Shown here: positions 32,287 through 41,623 of the stretch, piece by piece
How positions within the stretch are numbered: position 1 is the first letter of the stretch
Layout of the letters: each line of letters starts with the position of its first letter
Origin: Eubacteriales bacterium
Lineage (GTDB): Bacteria > Bacillota > Clostridia > Lachnospirales > Lachnospiraceae
Reading direction: 5' to 3'
Assembly: GCA_030524745.1 (NCBI GenBank)
Contig: JAUNGC010000006.1
Span: forward strand, 78,281-142,280
DNA length: 64,000 bases
Made by a program: the position numbers and the translations under genes
Notes under the pieces: generated by a model
Databases searched by the model: none
What the model saw: only the letters and a program-made list of their open reading frames with translations
What the model was told of the DNA's origin: nothing

Positions 32287-33216
32287 ATGGACACGAAAGG
32301 CAGAAAGTTGTTTCGGTATGTTGCCGGAATCTTAACCATAGCGGTTTTGATGGGCGCAGCGTATACGACAACCGTTATGGCGAGTGGGATCGGACTGATT
32401 GATACAGCGAACTTGCTGGACATTCATGCTGAGGCAGATGATTCTTCCGCGGTGGTAGGTCAGGTAATGGATGAAGGCCACGTTGCCATTTTGGGCAGAT
32501 GCGATGGCTGGGTACAAATTCAGGCAGGAGAGATTGTCGGATGGGTGCCGGAAGAAAATCTGATCGAAACTGATGTTTCCAACGAAGAAGCGGTGGAAAG
32601 TAATGAGAGAGTCATTGAAGCGTTTGTGGAAGATACAGCAGATGAACCGGAAATAGAAACGGTAAATGCAGAAGAGATGGTTCCGGAGGAAATGACGGCG
32701 GATGCCCCGAATGAGAGCATTGCAGATCAGGAGCCGGTTGAGGACGGAGAAGTCCAATTGCCGCAGGCGCAGGCTGAAGCGGAGGCGCAGTTAGAGGCGC
32801 AGGCAGCAGCGGAGGCGCAGAGACAGGCGGAAGAGCAGGCTGCAGCAAGCCGGGAAATTTTGGCGGCTGCGGGCGTTACGGAAGAGGAATTATGCCTTTT
32901 GGCAAACATCATCTATTGCGAAGCAAAGGGCGAGCCGTATATCGGTAAGGTAGCGGTGGGCAATGTGGTGATGAACCGTGTAAAAAGCGAGGCATATCCG
33001 GATTCCATTACGGAAGTGATTTATGCAAAAGGACAGTTTTCTCCTGTGAGAAACGGAAGTATGGAAAAGGCGTTAAAGCGCGGCAGCGCGGATGCTTCCT
33101 GTTATCAGGCGGCGCTGGAAGCGCTGGCAGGTTCCAGTCCGGTAGGAGATAAGCTTTATTTCAGACGGGTCAACGGAAGATCCGGACAGGTGATTGGACA
33201 CCACGTATTCTATTAA
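32287..33216 (+). CDS. Secreted cell-wall hydrolase with SH3b and SleB-type domains
   Basis: This 309-residue exported protein has an N-terminal signal or membrane segment (about residues 12-33) and one SH3b domain (about 35-95; DSSAVVGQVMDEGHVAILG). A Glu-rich low-complexity linker with an EAQ-repeat coil follows (about 100-190), then a C-terminal SleB/CwlJ hydrolase-2 domain (about 195-309; LLANIIYCEAKGEPYIGKVA with the catalytic Glu, VVMNRVKS, and a final YFRRVNGRSGQVIGHHVFY). Such domains are lytic enzymes acting on peptidoglycan. ATG 32287 has GGAGG five bases upstream. It has its own consensus promoter and terminator. A longer paralogue sits at 45601. Confidence 0.88.
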   Translation: MDTKGRKLFRYVAGILTIAVLMGAAYTTTVMASGIGLIDTANLLDIHAEADDSSAVVGQVMDEGHVAILGRCDGWVQIQAGEIVGWVPEENLIETDVSNEEAVESNERVIEAFVEDTADEPEIETVNAEEMVPEEMTADAPNESIADQEPVEDGEVQLPQAQAEAEAQLEAQAAAEAQRQAEEQAAASREILAAAGVTEEELCLLANIIYCEAKGEPYIGKVAVGNVVMNRVKSEAYPDSITEVIYAKGQFSPVRNGSMEKALKRGSADASCYQAALEALAGSSPVGDKLYFRRVNGRSGQVIGHHVFY

Positions 33217-33237
33217 ATAAAAATAAGAATGAAAGAT

Positions 33238-33287
33238 ACCGCCGGCAGACGAAGGGTATGCGCCTTTCGCCTGCCGGCGGTCTTTTT
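33238..33287 (+). terminator. Intrinsic terminator after the first SleB-type hydrolase
   Basis: ACCGCCGGCAG pairs perfectly with CTGCCGGCGGT, with inner GCG/CGC-rich bases, and is followed by CTTTTTG. Confidence 0.92.
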
Positions 33288-33398
33288 GTTGTTCAGATTG
33301 TGGGGATAAGAGGTTCGGATTTTCCATATTCTGAACGAAAAAAACAGGATATGATAAATAGGGGCGGATAGTCCTGTTTCCGGCTATAGTGGCGAATC

Positions 33399-33427
33399 TG
33401 GAAATAGAGAGAGATACATGCTATGAT
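33399..33427 (+). promoter_or_regulatory. Possible promoter of the YesM/YesN operon
   Basis: TGGAAA (33399-33404) and TATGAT (33422-33427) are 17 bp apart, 30 bp before the kinase start codon. The -35 is weak. Confidence 0.45.
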
Positions 33428-33456
33428 GGAAAAAAGAAATTGTATGAGGTGTCCGG

Positions 33457-35196
33457 ATGTCTAAAATAAAAAACAGCCTTTTTCTGAAACTGGTATTGCT
33501 GCTGATGCTCGTTATCATTTTACCCGCTGTCGTCTCCAATATCATCGCTTATCTGGAAAATTATCATATGGTCCGTCAGCAGATCATCGACTGGAACGAC
33601 AGGATGATGGAGATTGGGATGGAATCGACGATTGCGTATATCCGGGGTGTCGAGCAGGCGCCGATGAATTTGTTCGGAAATGCGGACGCCATCCGGGTAT
33701 TGAATAAGCAGGAGAAATTTTCGGATATGGATCGTTATGTGATCCGGAAACTCGGTCAGTCCATCAGCGAACGGGATTCCAGCATTTACCGCATTGTGAT
33801 GTCCTGCAAAAACGGCGAAAGCATAGACGGAATTTATCTCAATGACCAGATGAGCCGGACGATAACCGGAAACTATCTGTACCCGGAGCAGACGGACAGC
33901 GCGTTTCAGATCGGAACGGATGAAGACGGAAAACCGGCCGCGCTGATTTTCAATATGGATATCCAGAATGTGCCCAGTTATGAAATTATTGTGAGGATGC
34001 GCATTTTTGCCGCGCTGGACGATTTGCAGGATATGACGAAGGTGCTGTGCGGACAATATGAGGACAGCGTAGTCATGGTTTTTCTGGGAGAAGAGAAAGA
34101 ACAGCTTCTGTTTTCTTCAGAGCCCTATCGGGAAATATCTTTCCGGGAAGAGGATCTCTTACAAAAACAATATGCAAAAGGGACGCTGGATGGGGAGGCC
34201 GGGATTTTCTTTCAGGAGAAGGAGGTTTATAAGGGGACGGAAATTTGCCTGGTGAAGTTTGTGGACAATCATTATTTTTCGGATCCCGCAGGCAGAGTGG
34301 TGCTCATAGCGGCAGTCGTGCAGATTTGTCTGCTGGCGGTTTCGGCCGTATTTCTTTTCCTGGCCTTTAATTTGCTTATTTCTCCGGTGAAAAGGATGCT
34401 GAATAATATGAAAGCGATGGAGATAAGTCCTGACTTTGATTATAAGTCCGGAACGGACAGGAAGGATGAACTCGGCGTGCTGGAAAACCAGTATGAAGGG
34501 ATGATGAAAAGCCTGGATGAACTGGTGAATAAAAATTACCGGAGCCAGTTGGAAACGGCCAAGGCGAATTTTAAAATGCTGCAGGCCCAGATCAATCCCC
34601 ACTTCTTATATAATATGCTGCAGTATATCAGTACGACGGCGCTGAAAAGTCACTGTCCGGAGGTATCCCGGCAACTGACGCAGCTTGGGGAATTGTTTCA
34701 GTATACGATGAATACTTCCGAGGAACTGGTAACGCTGGAACGCGAACTGCACCATCTGGAAAATTATATGATGCTGCAGGAGGGAAGGTTTGGAGGACGG
34801 CTGCATTTTACCGTGCATTGTCCAAAACAACTGGGAGAGATTCCTGTTCCGAAAATGATTCTTCAGCCGCTTGTGGAAAACTGCATTAAACACGGAATCG
34901 ACCAGAAGGACGGTACGGGAAGCATTATGGTGTCCATTACGGAGAAAGACGGTCAGTGCCGGATCCGCGTGATGGATAACGGAGCGGGCATGAGTGAAGA
35001 ACAGATGAAAGGGCTGCGGTCCGCCTATGACAATTACGGCTTTAACGCGAGCACGGAGAGCGGAATCGGCTTTTTAAACGTGCTGCAGCGATGCAAATTG
35101 TATTTTCGGGATGGCTTTGAATGGGATATCAGAAGCATACCGGGAGTGGAGACTACGGTGGAACTCGTTTTTCAAAGGGAAAGGGAATCGGAATGA
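33457..35196 (+). CDS. YesM-type sensor histidine kinase
   Basis: This 579-residue membrane sensor has helix 1 at about 10-30, an extracellular Cache-like sensor (about 35-280), helix 2 at about 285-307, a HAMP linker, then a His_kinase/HATPase core. QINPHFLYNMLQYIS carries the phospho-accepting His382. KMILQPLVENCIKHGI and VMDNGAGMSEEQ are the ATP-binding N and G motifs. This class pairs with AraC-type YesN regulators and controls sugar ABC importers in Firmicutes. Its TGA overlaps the regulator's ATG. The adjoining importer and GH65 genes indicate that the signal is probably a sugar outside the cell. Confidence 0.92.
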   Translation: MSKIKNSLFLKLVLLLMLVIILPAVVSNIIAYLENYHMVRQQIIDWNDRMMEIGMESTIAYIRGVEQAPMNLFGNADAIRVLNKQEKFSDMDRYVIRKLGQSISERDSSIYRIVMSCKNGESIDGIYLNDQMSRTITGNYLYPEQTDSAFQIGTDEDGKPAALIFNMDIQNVPSYEIIVRMRIFAALDDLQDMTKVLCGQYEDSVVMVFLGEEKEQLLFSSEPYREISFREEDLLQKQYAKGTLDGEAGIFFQEKEVYKGTEICLVKFVDNHYFSDPAGRVVLIAAVVQICLLAVSAVFLFLAFNLLISPVKRMLNNMKAMEISPDFDYKSGTDRKDELGVLENQYEGMMKSLDELVNKNYRSQLETAKANFKMLQAQINPHFLYNMLQYISTTALKSHCPEVSRQLTQLGELFQYTMNTSEELVTLERELHHLENYMMLQEGRFGGRLHFTVHCPKQLGEIPVPKMILQPLVENCIKHGIDQKDGTGSIMVSITEKDGQCRIRVMDNGAGMSEEQMKGLRSAYDNYGFNASTESGIGFLNVLQRCKLYFRDGFEWDIRSIPGVETTVELVFQRERESE

Positions 35197-36746
35197 AAGC
35201 GCTTATAGTGGACGATGAAATTCATATGAAGGAAGCCATAGAATTGATGATCGACTGGGAAAATTACGGAGTGAGAGAGGTGTTCTATGCGCCAAACGGA
35301 GCGGAAGCGTTGAAAATCATCGGGGAAGAACGGCCCGATATTCTGTTTTGCGATATGGAAATGCCGGTTATGGGAGGAGAAGAATTGCTGCGCAGGATTG
35401 TGGAACGCTCCATTCCGATTCAGGTGATCGCCATCAGCGGATACAGTGATTTCAAATATGTGCATGCGACGCTGCTCGCCAAAGGGATTGATTATATTCT
35501 GAAGCCTTTTAGCCAGGAGACGCTGCTGGCAGCTTTTGAAAAAGCGGTATCCAAAGTCAGGGGACAAAAGGAAGAGGAAGACAGATTGCGCCAGTATGAA
35601 AAAATGGGAATTGCGATGGCGAATCAGGTGCTGCAGCAGTTTTGCCGGGGAGAAACGGTCGACCGGGTGCAGATGGAGAAGGCCTTTCGAAAGCTGGGGG
35701 CGGATGACGGAAAAATCATGCCGGTTTCCATTTTAAGCCGGAACGCGACGGAAATTATGGAAAAGAGATATGAAAAGGACCGGGAGCTGTTCTTTTTTAC
35801 CATTGGAAACGTTCTGCGGGAGGTTTTTAAAAGTTATGCGTTCCGGCAGGAAGCGTTCGGAGACGATTTTTACTGGATGCTGTTTTTGCAGGAAGAACAG
35901 CCGGATCCGATGCGCGTGTCGGAAAAAATGAAAATATTCGAGAAAAAAATCGGGGACGCGGTTGGGATTGAACTGACCTGGGTGGTATGCCGGGAGGCGG
36001 TGGAGTGGGAAGTTCTGGAAAAGGCTGTTATGGAACAGCATGGACTTTTGAAGAAGAGAAATGTGTGGGGCTGCGGACTGACAGAGCCCGGCAGCGCGGA
36101 AAATGCAGATGTTCCGGGAATTTTGAGCATGGAACTTCTGATAAAGAGCGTGATGAGAAAGAAAGATGAAAAAGCGCTGCGCCAACTGCTGCACGATTAT
36201 TGCCGGAAACTGAAAGAAACGGGACAGGTGAAGCTGCAGGCGCTTCAGAACTGTACGGCGGATATGAATCTTCTGCTACGCCGCATGGCGTCCGGACAAT
36301 CGGAGCGGGATCAGGTCCGGATAGAGCCGATTTCCATATGGGTGAACGATATCGCCGTATGGGAAAAAGAGGCGTATGGACGGCTTGGGCAGATTATGGA
36401 CCGCTACCGGGAGGAAGAGGAACCTGCGGAGAAAATTTATTCCTATATTCAGGAGCATTATGCGCAGGATATCACCTTGTCCACCATTGCGGCCGATTTT
36501 TATCAGACGCCGCAGCATATCGCCAGGGTTTTTAAAAACAGATACGGGATGACGGTGGTGACGGCGATTATGAAGGTGCGGATGAAAAAGGCGTGCGAAC
36601 TTTTGCAGACCGGAAATCTGAGCGTGACGCAGGTGGCGGAAATGGTCGGATATGAGGACGAGAACTATTTCGGGAGAATTTTTAAAAAGTATATGGGGAT
36701 GACGCCCGCGCAGTATAGACGGCCGGGAAAAGAAAAAGGCAGGTGA
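35193..36746 (+). CDS. YesN-type response regulator with AraC DNA-binding domain
   Basis: This 517-residue cytoplasmic regulator has a receiver domain (about 1-120) with acidic pair VDDE and phospho-acceptor Asp54 in ILFCDMEMPVMGG. A long unclassified helical middle (about 125-405) is typical of YesN proteins, and an AraC-type double HTH ends the protein (about 415-515; DITLSTIAADFYQTPQHIAR and VTQVAEMVGYEDENYFGRIF). The true start is ATG 35193, overlapping the kinase stop; a longer upstream frame lies within the kinase gene. It probably activates the downstream importer and phosphorylase genes when the kinase senses sugar. Confidence 0.92.
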   Translation: MKALIVDDEIHMKEAIELMIDWENYGVREVFYAPNGAEALKIIGEERPDILFCDMEMPVMGGEELLRRIVERSIPIQVIAISGYSDFKYVHATLLAKGIDYILKPFSQETLLAAFEKAVSKVRGQKEEEDRLRQYEKMGIAMANQVLQQFCRGETVDRVQMEKAFRKLGADDGKIMPVSILSRNATEIMEKRYEKDRELFFFTIGNVLREVFKSYAFRQEAFGDDFYWMLFLQEEQPDPMRVSEKMKIFEKKIGDAVGIELTWVVCREAVEWEVLEKAVMEQHGLLKKRNVWGCGLTEPGSAENADVPGILSMELLIKSVMRKKDEKALRQLLHDYCRKLKETGQVKLQALQNCTADMNLLLRRMASGQSERDQVRIEPISIWVNDIAVWEKEAYGRLGQIMDRYREEEEPAEKIYSYIQEHYAQDITLSTIAADFYQTPQHIARVFKNRYGMTVVTAIMKVRMKKACELLQTGNLSVTQVAEMVGYEDENYFGRIFKKYMGMTPAQYRRPGKEKGR

Positions 36747-36873
36747 GCGTTCATATTATCCGGGTAAATGGTTCAGATCTTCCATAGAGAGCCGCCAGAG
36801 GACGTTTTATAATAAACTCATCAGACGGGGATACAAAAAAGAGGGTATCCAAAAAAGAAACGGAGGAAAAGAT

Positions 36874-38193
36874 ATGAAATTGAAACGGGTTATGAGTTAT
36901 CTGGTTATGGCGTCCATGCTGGCGGTGACGGCCGCAGGCTGCGGCAGCAGCGGTGAGACGGCTCAGACTGTGGAAAGCACCGGCGGCGAAGCGCAGGAGA
37001 GCGCGGCGGAAGAGACGGAAAAGAGTAAGGACGGCGTCGTGCTGACGGTTTATCAGGGAACCGCGCAGTATACGGATATGGTGGAGCAGCTTTGCAAGGA
37101 TTATAAAGAGGAAACGGGCGTGACGCTGGAATGGGAAATTCCGGGCGACGAGCCGTATACGGTGCTGAAAGCCCGCTTTGCTTCCGGAGAAGCGCCGGAT
37201 ATCATCGATCTGCAATGCGGGGATTATGATACCTGGTATGAAAGGTGCGTGGATTTGTCCGATGAAGCCTGGACGGAACATGTGTATGAGGCTTCTTTGA
37301 GCGGCGGCTCCTGGGAGGGCAGGGTATATGGTCTTCCCTATGCGATGGAAGGCAGCGGAATTATTTATAACAAAGATCTGTTTGAACAGGCGGGCGTGGA
37401 AAAAGTTCCCACAACCATTACGGAACTGAAAGAAACCTGTGAAAAGCTGCAGGCGGCGGGCATTCAGCCCTTCGGAGAGGCCTGGGGAGACTGGGGATTT
37501 CTGATGCACATTCTGGGGATTCCCTTCACCTATGAGGGAGCGGCCCAGACGTCGGAAAGGCTTTCGGCGGGGGAAGAAACCTTTTCGGATATGGAATACA
37601 TGGATAACTTCTTTGATTTTTATGATCTGACGCTGGACTACGGATGGGGAGCGGAATCGGTCGGCCATCACTATGACGATCAGGCGAATTCCTTTGCGCA
37701 GGGCGAGATTGCGATGATTAAGCAGGGGACCTGGCATACCGACACAATTGCGAGCATCAATCCGGATATGAATATCGGCCTGTTTGCGGTTCCGCTGACA
37801 GACGATGAAAGCCAGACGAAGCTGCAGGTTTCCACCACCAGATTTTTGAGCATTTCCAATACGTCCAAAAACCAGGAGGAAGCGAAGGCGTTTCTGCAGT
37901 GGTTTGTGGATCATGCGCAGACTTATATGATTGAGGATATGAGCATCGTGGCGCCCTATGACACGCTGGATGTTTCGGAGCTGGGCGCGCTGAACGTGGA
38001 TATGAACAATTACGTTGCGGCAGGCATGTCCTATGACGGCTTCGGAATTGAGGAATGGCCGTCCGGATTTAATACGGATCAGGCGGAGCCGCTGCAGGCT
38101 TATGCGGCGGGAGCGGCCGACAGGGAAGCGACCTGTAAAGCACTGCAGAGCCTGTGGAGCAGCAGGGCGGCGTCTTCTGCAACGGCAGAGTAA
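36874..38193 (+). CDS. Sugar ABC transporter substrate-binding lipoprotein
   Basis: This 439-residue family 1 extracellular solute-binding protein is tethered to the membrane by lipobox VTAAGC (Cys about residue 24), followed by a short Ser/Glu-rich linker. LTVYQGTAQYTDMVEQL begins the binding domain. APDIIDLQCGDYDTW and GRVYGLPYAMEGSGIIYNKD are the usual family signatures, and aromatic residues such as those in EAWGDWGF suit sugar stacking. GGAGGAAAA precedes the ATG. A hairpin terminator between this gene and the permeases would give more binding protein than permease, a common arrangement. Confidence 0.93.
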   Translation: MKLKRVMSYLVMASMLAVTAAGCGSSGETAQTVESTGGEAQESAAEETEKSKDGVVLTVYQGTAQYTDMVEQLCKDYKEETGVTLEWEIPGDEPYTVLKARFASGEAPDIIDLQCGDYDTWYERCVDLSDEAWTEHVYEASLSGGSWEGRVYGLPYAMEGSGIIYNKDLFEQAGVEKVPTTITELKETCEKLQAAGIQPFGEAWGDWGFLMHILGIPFTYEGAAQTSERLSAGEETFSDMEYMDNFFDFYDLTLDYGWGAESVGHHYDDQANSFAQGEIAMIKQGTWHTDTIASINPDMNIGLFAVPLTDDESQTKLQVSTTRFLSISNTSKNQEEAKAFLQWFVDHAQTYMIEDMSIVAPYDTLDVSELGALNVDMNNYVAAGMSYDGFGIEEWPSGFNTDQAEPLQAYAAGAADREATCKALQSLWSSRAASSATAE

Positions 38194-38206
38194 ACGGAGA
38201 AAAACG

Positions 38207-38242
38207 AAGGGAGAGCGCAGAAGACGACACTCTCCCTTTTTC
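38207..38242 (+). terminator. Partial terminator between binding protein and permeases
   Basis: GGGAGAG pairs with CTCTCCC around a 14-base loop and is followed by TTTTT. No new promoter is evident downstream, so the hairpin probably lowers, but does not abolish, permease expression. Confidence 0.75.
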
Positions 38243-38262
38243 AAAAAACAGGAGAAAGGCGG

Positions 38263-38280
38263 ATGAAAAGAGAACAATGA
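38263..38280 (+). CDS. Five-codon mini-ORF coupled to the permease start
   Basis: GGAGAAAGGCGG is followed by ATG 38263 and a frame reading MKREQ then TGA, whose bases overlap the permease ATG 38277 as ATGA. The best ribosome binding site in this gap belongs to the mini-ORF, so ribosomes may reach the permease by termination-reinitiation. Function of the peptide itself is not implied. Confidence 0.35.
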   Translation: MKREQ

Positions 38281-39167
38281 ACGGACAAAAAGCGTCTCTG
38301 CGGGCAAAGAACAATCTGGTATATGCGGTTTTTGTAGCGCCGGCTGTTTTACTCTGCATACTTTTCATTTTTGCACCGCTTGTAATCGGAATTTACTATT
38401 CGTTTCGGGACTGGAACGGGATCAGCGTCAGTTCTCATTTTGTAGGCGTCCGGAACTACGTGATGGCTTTTTCGGATGCGGGATTTATCGGAACGATCGG
38501 ATTTACGCTGAAATATGCGCTGGTCATGGTGCTCTGCTACAATGTGCTGGGACTTTTTCTGGCGATGCTGCTGAACATGAAGCTGAAGCTGCAGGGCGCT
38601 CTGCGGGCCGTTTACTTCATGCCGATTGTCATCGGTACGGCTACGGTGGGTTATCTGTGGAATTTTATCATCGGAACGTTCCTGCCCTTTCTGGGAAAAA
38701 ATTTCGGAATCGGTTTTCTGGAAAAAAACTGGCTGGCTTATCCGGGCACGGCGTTTCTGTCGCTGGTGATCGTGAGCGTATGGCAGGGAGTCGGCTATTA
38801 TATGATTATTTATCTGGCGGGCCTGCAGAGCGTTCCCACCGAATTGCTGGAAGCGGCCGAAATTGACGGAGCGGGAATGAAGGAGCGGTTTCTGAACATT
38901 ATTTTTCCCCTGATCCGGCCTTCCGTAACGATCTGTCTGTTTTTAAGCATTGTAAACAGCCTGAAGGCGTTTGACTTAAACTATTCCCTCACAAGCGGGG
39001 GGCCCTATGGAACGACGAAGACGATCGCCTATCAGATTTTCCTGGATGCGTTTAACGCGGATCAGCTATCCTACGCGTCGGCAAAAGCCGTCATATTTTC
39101 CGTCGTAATCGGCGTCGTGGCGATCATTCAGGTGAGGACGACCAGAAAGAAAGAGGTGGAACTGTGA
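38277..39167 (+). CDS. Sugar ABC transporter permease (MalF-type)
   Basis: This 296-residue membrane protein has about six helices, beginning NLVYAVFVAPAVLLCILFIF. The cytoplasmic EAA loop that docks with the ATPase reads ELLEAAEIDGAGMKERFLNI. It forms the import channel with the next gene, whose ATG overlaps this stop (ATGA-type). No ATPase gene lies in the cluster, so a shared MsmK/UgpC-type ATPase encoded elsewhere is expected. ATG 38277 is preferred; longer in-frame versions overlap the binding-protein gene and the hairpin. Confidence 0.92.
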   Translation: MNGQKASLRAKNNLVYAVFVAPAVLLCILFIFAPLVIGIYYSFRDWNGISVSSHFVGVRNYVMAFSDAGFIGTIGFTLKYALVMVLCYNVLGLFLAMLLNMKLKLQGALRAVYFMPIVIGTATVGYLWNFIIGTFLPFLGKNFGIGFLEKNWLAYPGTAFLSLVIVSVWQGVGYYMIIYLAGLQSVPTELLEAAEIDGAGMKERFLNIIFPLIRPSVTICLFLSIVNSLKAFDLNYSLTSGGPYGTTKTIAYQIFLDAFNADQLSYASAKAVIFSVVIGVVAIIQVRTTRKKEVEL

Positions 39168-40015
39168 GAAAGGAAGGCGGAAAGAAAAGAAAGGAATATG
39201 GAGCGCTGCAGTTTGCGGTGGAAGCGGTTCTGGTTTTGCTGGCCTGCTTTGTGGTGTTTCCCATCGTTCTCATTTTTATCAACAGCTTCAAAAGCAACGG
39301 GGAAATTCTGACTGACATGCTGGCGCTTCCGCAGTCTTTTGGTTTCGGCAACTATAAAGAAGCGATAGAGAAGATGAATTTCTTTTTAAAGTTTGCCAAT
39401 ACCGTTCTGGTATCCGTATTGTCGGTGGCGGGCATTGTTCTGTTTGGCTCCATGGCGGCGTATAAAATCACACGGGTAAAAAACCGGGTGAGCAATCTCA
39501 TTTACTACGGCATTCTTTTTACCATGGCGATTCCCTTTCAGGTGCTGATGGTGCCGGTAGTCATTGTGGCGAGAAACTTACATATCGTGAATACGCTTTA
39601 CGGCATGATTTTCATGTACTGGGGATTTCTGCTGCCGATGGCGCTGTTTCTGTACTGCGGATTTATCAAGGGAATTCCGCGGGATCTGGAGGAGGCTGCC
39701 ATGATCGACGGCTGCGGACAGTTTCAGGCGTTCTTTCATGTGGTATTCCCGATTTTGAAGCCGATCACGGCCACGGTCGCCATCATCAATGTGCTGGGCG
39801 TGTTCAATGACTTCATGTTGCCGCTGATTATGCTCAATTCGGAAAAGAAAAAGACGATTCAGCTGTCCATGAGCGTGTTTTACGGAACCTATTTAAACCG
39901 TTGGGATCTGATTATGGCGGCTCTGGTGTTGTCGATTCTGCCGGCTCTGATCTTCTTTCTGGCGTTTCAGAAGCAGATCATCAAGGGAATGGCGGACGGC
40001 GCTGTCAAAGGCTGA
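39164..40015 (+). CDS. Sugar ABC transporter permease (MalG-type)
   Basis: This 283-residue membrane protein has about six helices, starting after a short basic N-terminus with LQFAVEAVLVLLACFVVFPI. The EAA loop is DLEEAAMIDGCGQFQAFFHV. It pairs with the preceding permease to carry sugar from the lipoprotein across the membrane. Its start overlaps the previous gene by 4 bp and a GAGGAGG site for the deacetylase follows its stop. Confidence 0.92.
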   Translation: MRKEGGKKRKEYGALQFAVEAVLVLLACFVVFPIVLIFINSFKSNGEILTDMLALPQSFGFGNYKEAIEKMNFFLKFANTVLVSVLSVAGIVLFGSMAAYKITRVKNRVSNLIYYGILFTMAIPFQVLMVPVVIVARNLHIVNTLYGMIFMYWGFLLPMALFLYCGFIKGIPRDLEEAAMIDGCGQFQAFFHVVFPILKPITATVAIINVLGVFNDFMLPLIMLNSEKKKTIQLSMSVFYGTYLNRWDLIMAALVLSILPALIFFLAFQKQIIKGMADGAVKG

Positions 40016-40028
40016 GGAGGAAAATGCC

Positions 40029-40859
40029 GTGAAAGCGATTATAACAAGGGCGGACGACTGCGCGTCTTCCCATGCGGCCAATGAAGCCATTCTGGAAGCC
40101 ATAGAAACGGGTTTTGTAAAAAACGTATCCGTTCTTGCCTGCGGAGGCTGTCTGGAGGAAGCGGCGGAGATGATGGCGGGGAAAAAAGAGGTTTGTTTCG
40201 GCCTTCATGCATGTATCAATTCGGAATGGGACAGGGTGGTCTGGGGGCCGGTGGCGCCCGCTGACCAGGTGGCCAGCCTGATCGACCGCAGGGGCGTTTT
40301 TTACCAGGACACCCGGGACTTTCTGCTTCACAGGCCGGTGATAGAGGAAATTCTGACGGAGTACCGCTGCCAGCTTGAGCGGCTGCGGAAAATGGGGTTT
40401 GAAATCCGGTATATGGATTCCCATATGTTTCCGGAACTGGCGGTGGACGGGCTGCAGGAAGCCATGAGCCGTATGGCCGAAAAGGAGGGCCTGATCGATC
40501 ACGCATGGTTTAACCGGATCCTTCCGGGGAATGATCGTATAGCCGGGGGAGCCGGGGCGTTTGAAAAAAGCCTGTCGGAAATGAACGGGCAGTATCTGAT
40601 GGTGATGCACCCGGCAAAGTACGGAGAAGAAATGCGCCTGACGGGAAATGCGGGCGCGGACGGAGAAACGGTGGCGAGGGCGCGGGAACGGGACTATCGT
40701 TTTCTGACCGATGAAAAAAATCTGAGGCTGTGCAAAAGCTACGGCGTGAAGCTTCTGCGCTATGACGAGGCCCGGAGAGCCGGGGAGAGATACCGGCTTC
40801 AACCCGGAGATTTTCAGGAAAAGGAACGAAGGAGGAACATATGGCGCTGCTTGAAATGA
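40029..40859 (+). CDS. ChbG/YdjC-family carbohydrate deacetylase
   Basis: This 276-residue cytoplasmic protein begins AIITRADDCASSHAANEAI, the metal-binding start of ChbG/YdjC polysaccharide deacetylases (Asp-Asp). It also has GLHACINSEWD and YMDSHMFPEL with further histidine ligands. Family members remove acetyl groups from N-acetylated oligosaccharides such as chitobiose. The GTG start at 40029 follows GAGGAGG; a stop-start overlap with an ATG-CCG-TGA triplet may be incidental. Its place in a GH65 locus suggests the imported sugar carries an acetylated amino sugar or that the enzyme has another substrate. Confidence 0.85.
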   Translation: MKAIITRADDCASSHAANEAILEAIETGFVKNVSVLACGGCLEEAAEMMAGKKEVCFGLHACINSEWDRVVWGPVAPADQVASLIDRRGVFYQDTRDFLLHRPVIEEILTEYRCQLERLRKMGFEIRYMDSHMFPELAVDGLQEAMSRMAEKEGLIDHAWFNRILPGNDRIAGGAGAFEKSLSEMNGQYLMVMHPAKYGEEMRLTGNAGADGETVARARERDYRFLTDEKNLRLCKSYGVKLLRYDEARRAGERYRLQPGDFQEKERRRNIWRCLK

Positions 40860-41602
40860 ACTATAAATCGGAGGCTTTATCCAGGGATATCCGTCTGGAA
40901 ATTCTGCTGCCCTGCAATGACGGGAGAACGGATGCGCCGACGCCTTTCAGGACCCTGTATTTTCTGCCCGGCTACAGCGGGAGCGGGAAGGAGATCCTGA
41001 CAGAACTGAGTTTCCGTCCCCATTCCATGTTTTATGGGACGGCTGTGGTGATCGTGGACGGTGAAAACAGCTTTTATGTGGATCATAAGGAACGCAGGAT
41101 GGGTTATCAAAGCTTTGTGGGACAAGAGGTCGTGGAAGTGACCAGAAAATTGTTTCCCTTATCCCGTAAAAGAGAGGATACCTTTATCGGCGGCATTTCC
41201 ATGGGCGGTTTCGGGGCTCTTTATATCGGCGTGCAAAAAGCGGATACTTTCGGAAAGATTGCGATGCTGTCGCCGGGCCTGGACGCTTATGAGATGATTG
41301 ACCGGGAAGGCGGATTTTTCCGGGAACAGTTGGATAACATGTTCGGGGGCAGAGAAGCCTTTTATCAGAACGATTTCTATTATAAGACGCTTTTATCCAG
41401 AAGATTGGACAAAGGACTCGATATTCCCGAGCTGTTTCTTTGCTGCGGGCGGGAAGACGTTCTGGTTTATGAGCAGGTGCGGGAAATGCGCCGCTTTCTG
41501 GAAGAAAAGGGAATTGCGGTGGAATATCATGAGGATGACGGCGATCATGATATCCTGTATTGGGAAAGTAAGATGGATCAATTGTTTGATTTTTGTAAAT
41601 AG
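40841..41602 (+). CDS. Alpha/beta-hydrolase esterase (EstA-like)
   Basis: This 253-residue cytoplasmic esterase is related to tributyrin esterase and esterase D-type proteins. The nucleophile elbow is GGISMGGFGALYIG (Ser within GISMG), an acidic residue follows in FLCCGREDVLVYE, and the His is in DGDHDILYW. An N-terminal beta-rich YFLPGYSGSGKEILTEL provides the oxyanion-hole region. The start overlaps the deacetylase gene by 19 bp. With the neighbouring deacetylase it could remove O- and N-acyl decorations from incoming sugars before phosphorolysis. Confidence 0.87.
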   Translation: MALLEMNYKSEALSRDIRLEILLPCNDGRTDAPTPFRTLYFLPGYSGSGKEILTELSFRPHSMFYGTAVVIVDGENSFYVDHKERRMGYQSFVGQEVVEVTRKLFPLSRKREDTFIGGISMGGFGALYIGVQKADTFGKIAMLSPGLDAYEMIDREGGFFREQLDNMFGGREAFYQNDFYYKTLLSRRLDKGLDIPELFLCCGREDVLVYEQVREMRRFLEEKGIAVEYHEDDGDHDILYWESKMDQLFDFCK

Positions 41603-41623
41603 CTGCCGTGGAGCCGGAGGAGG

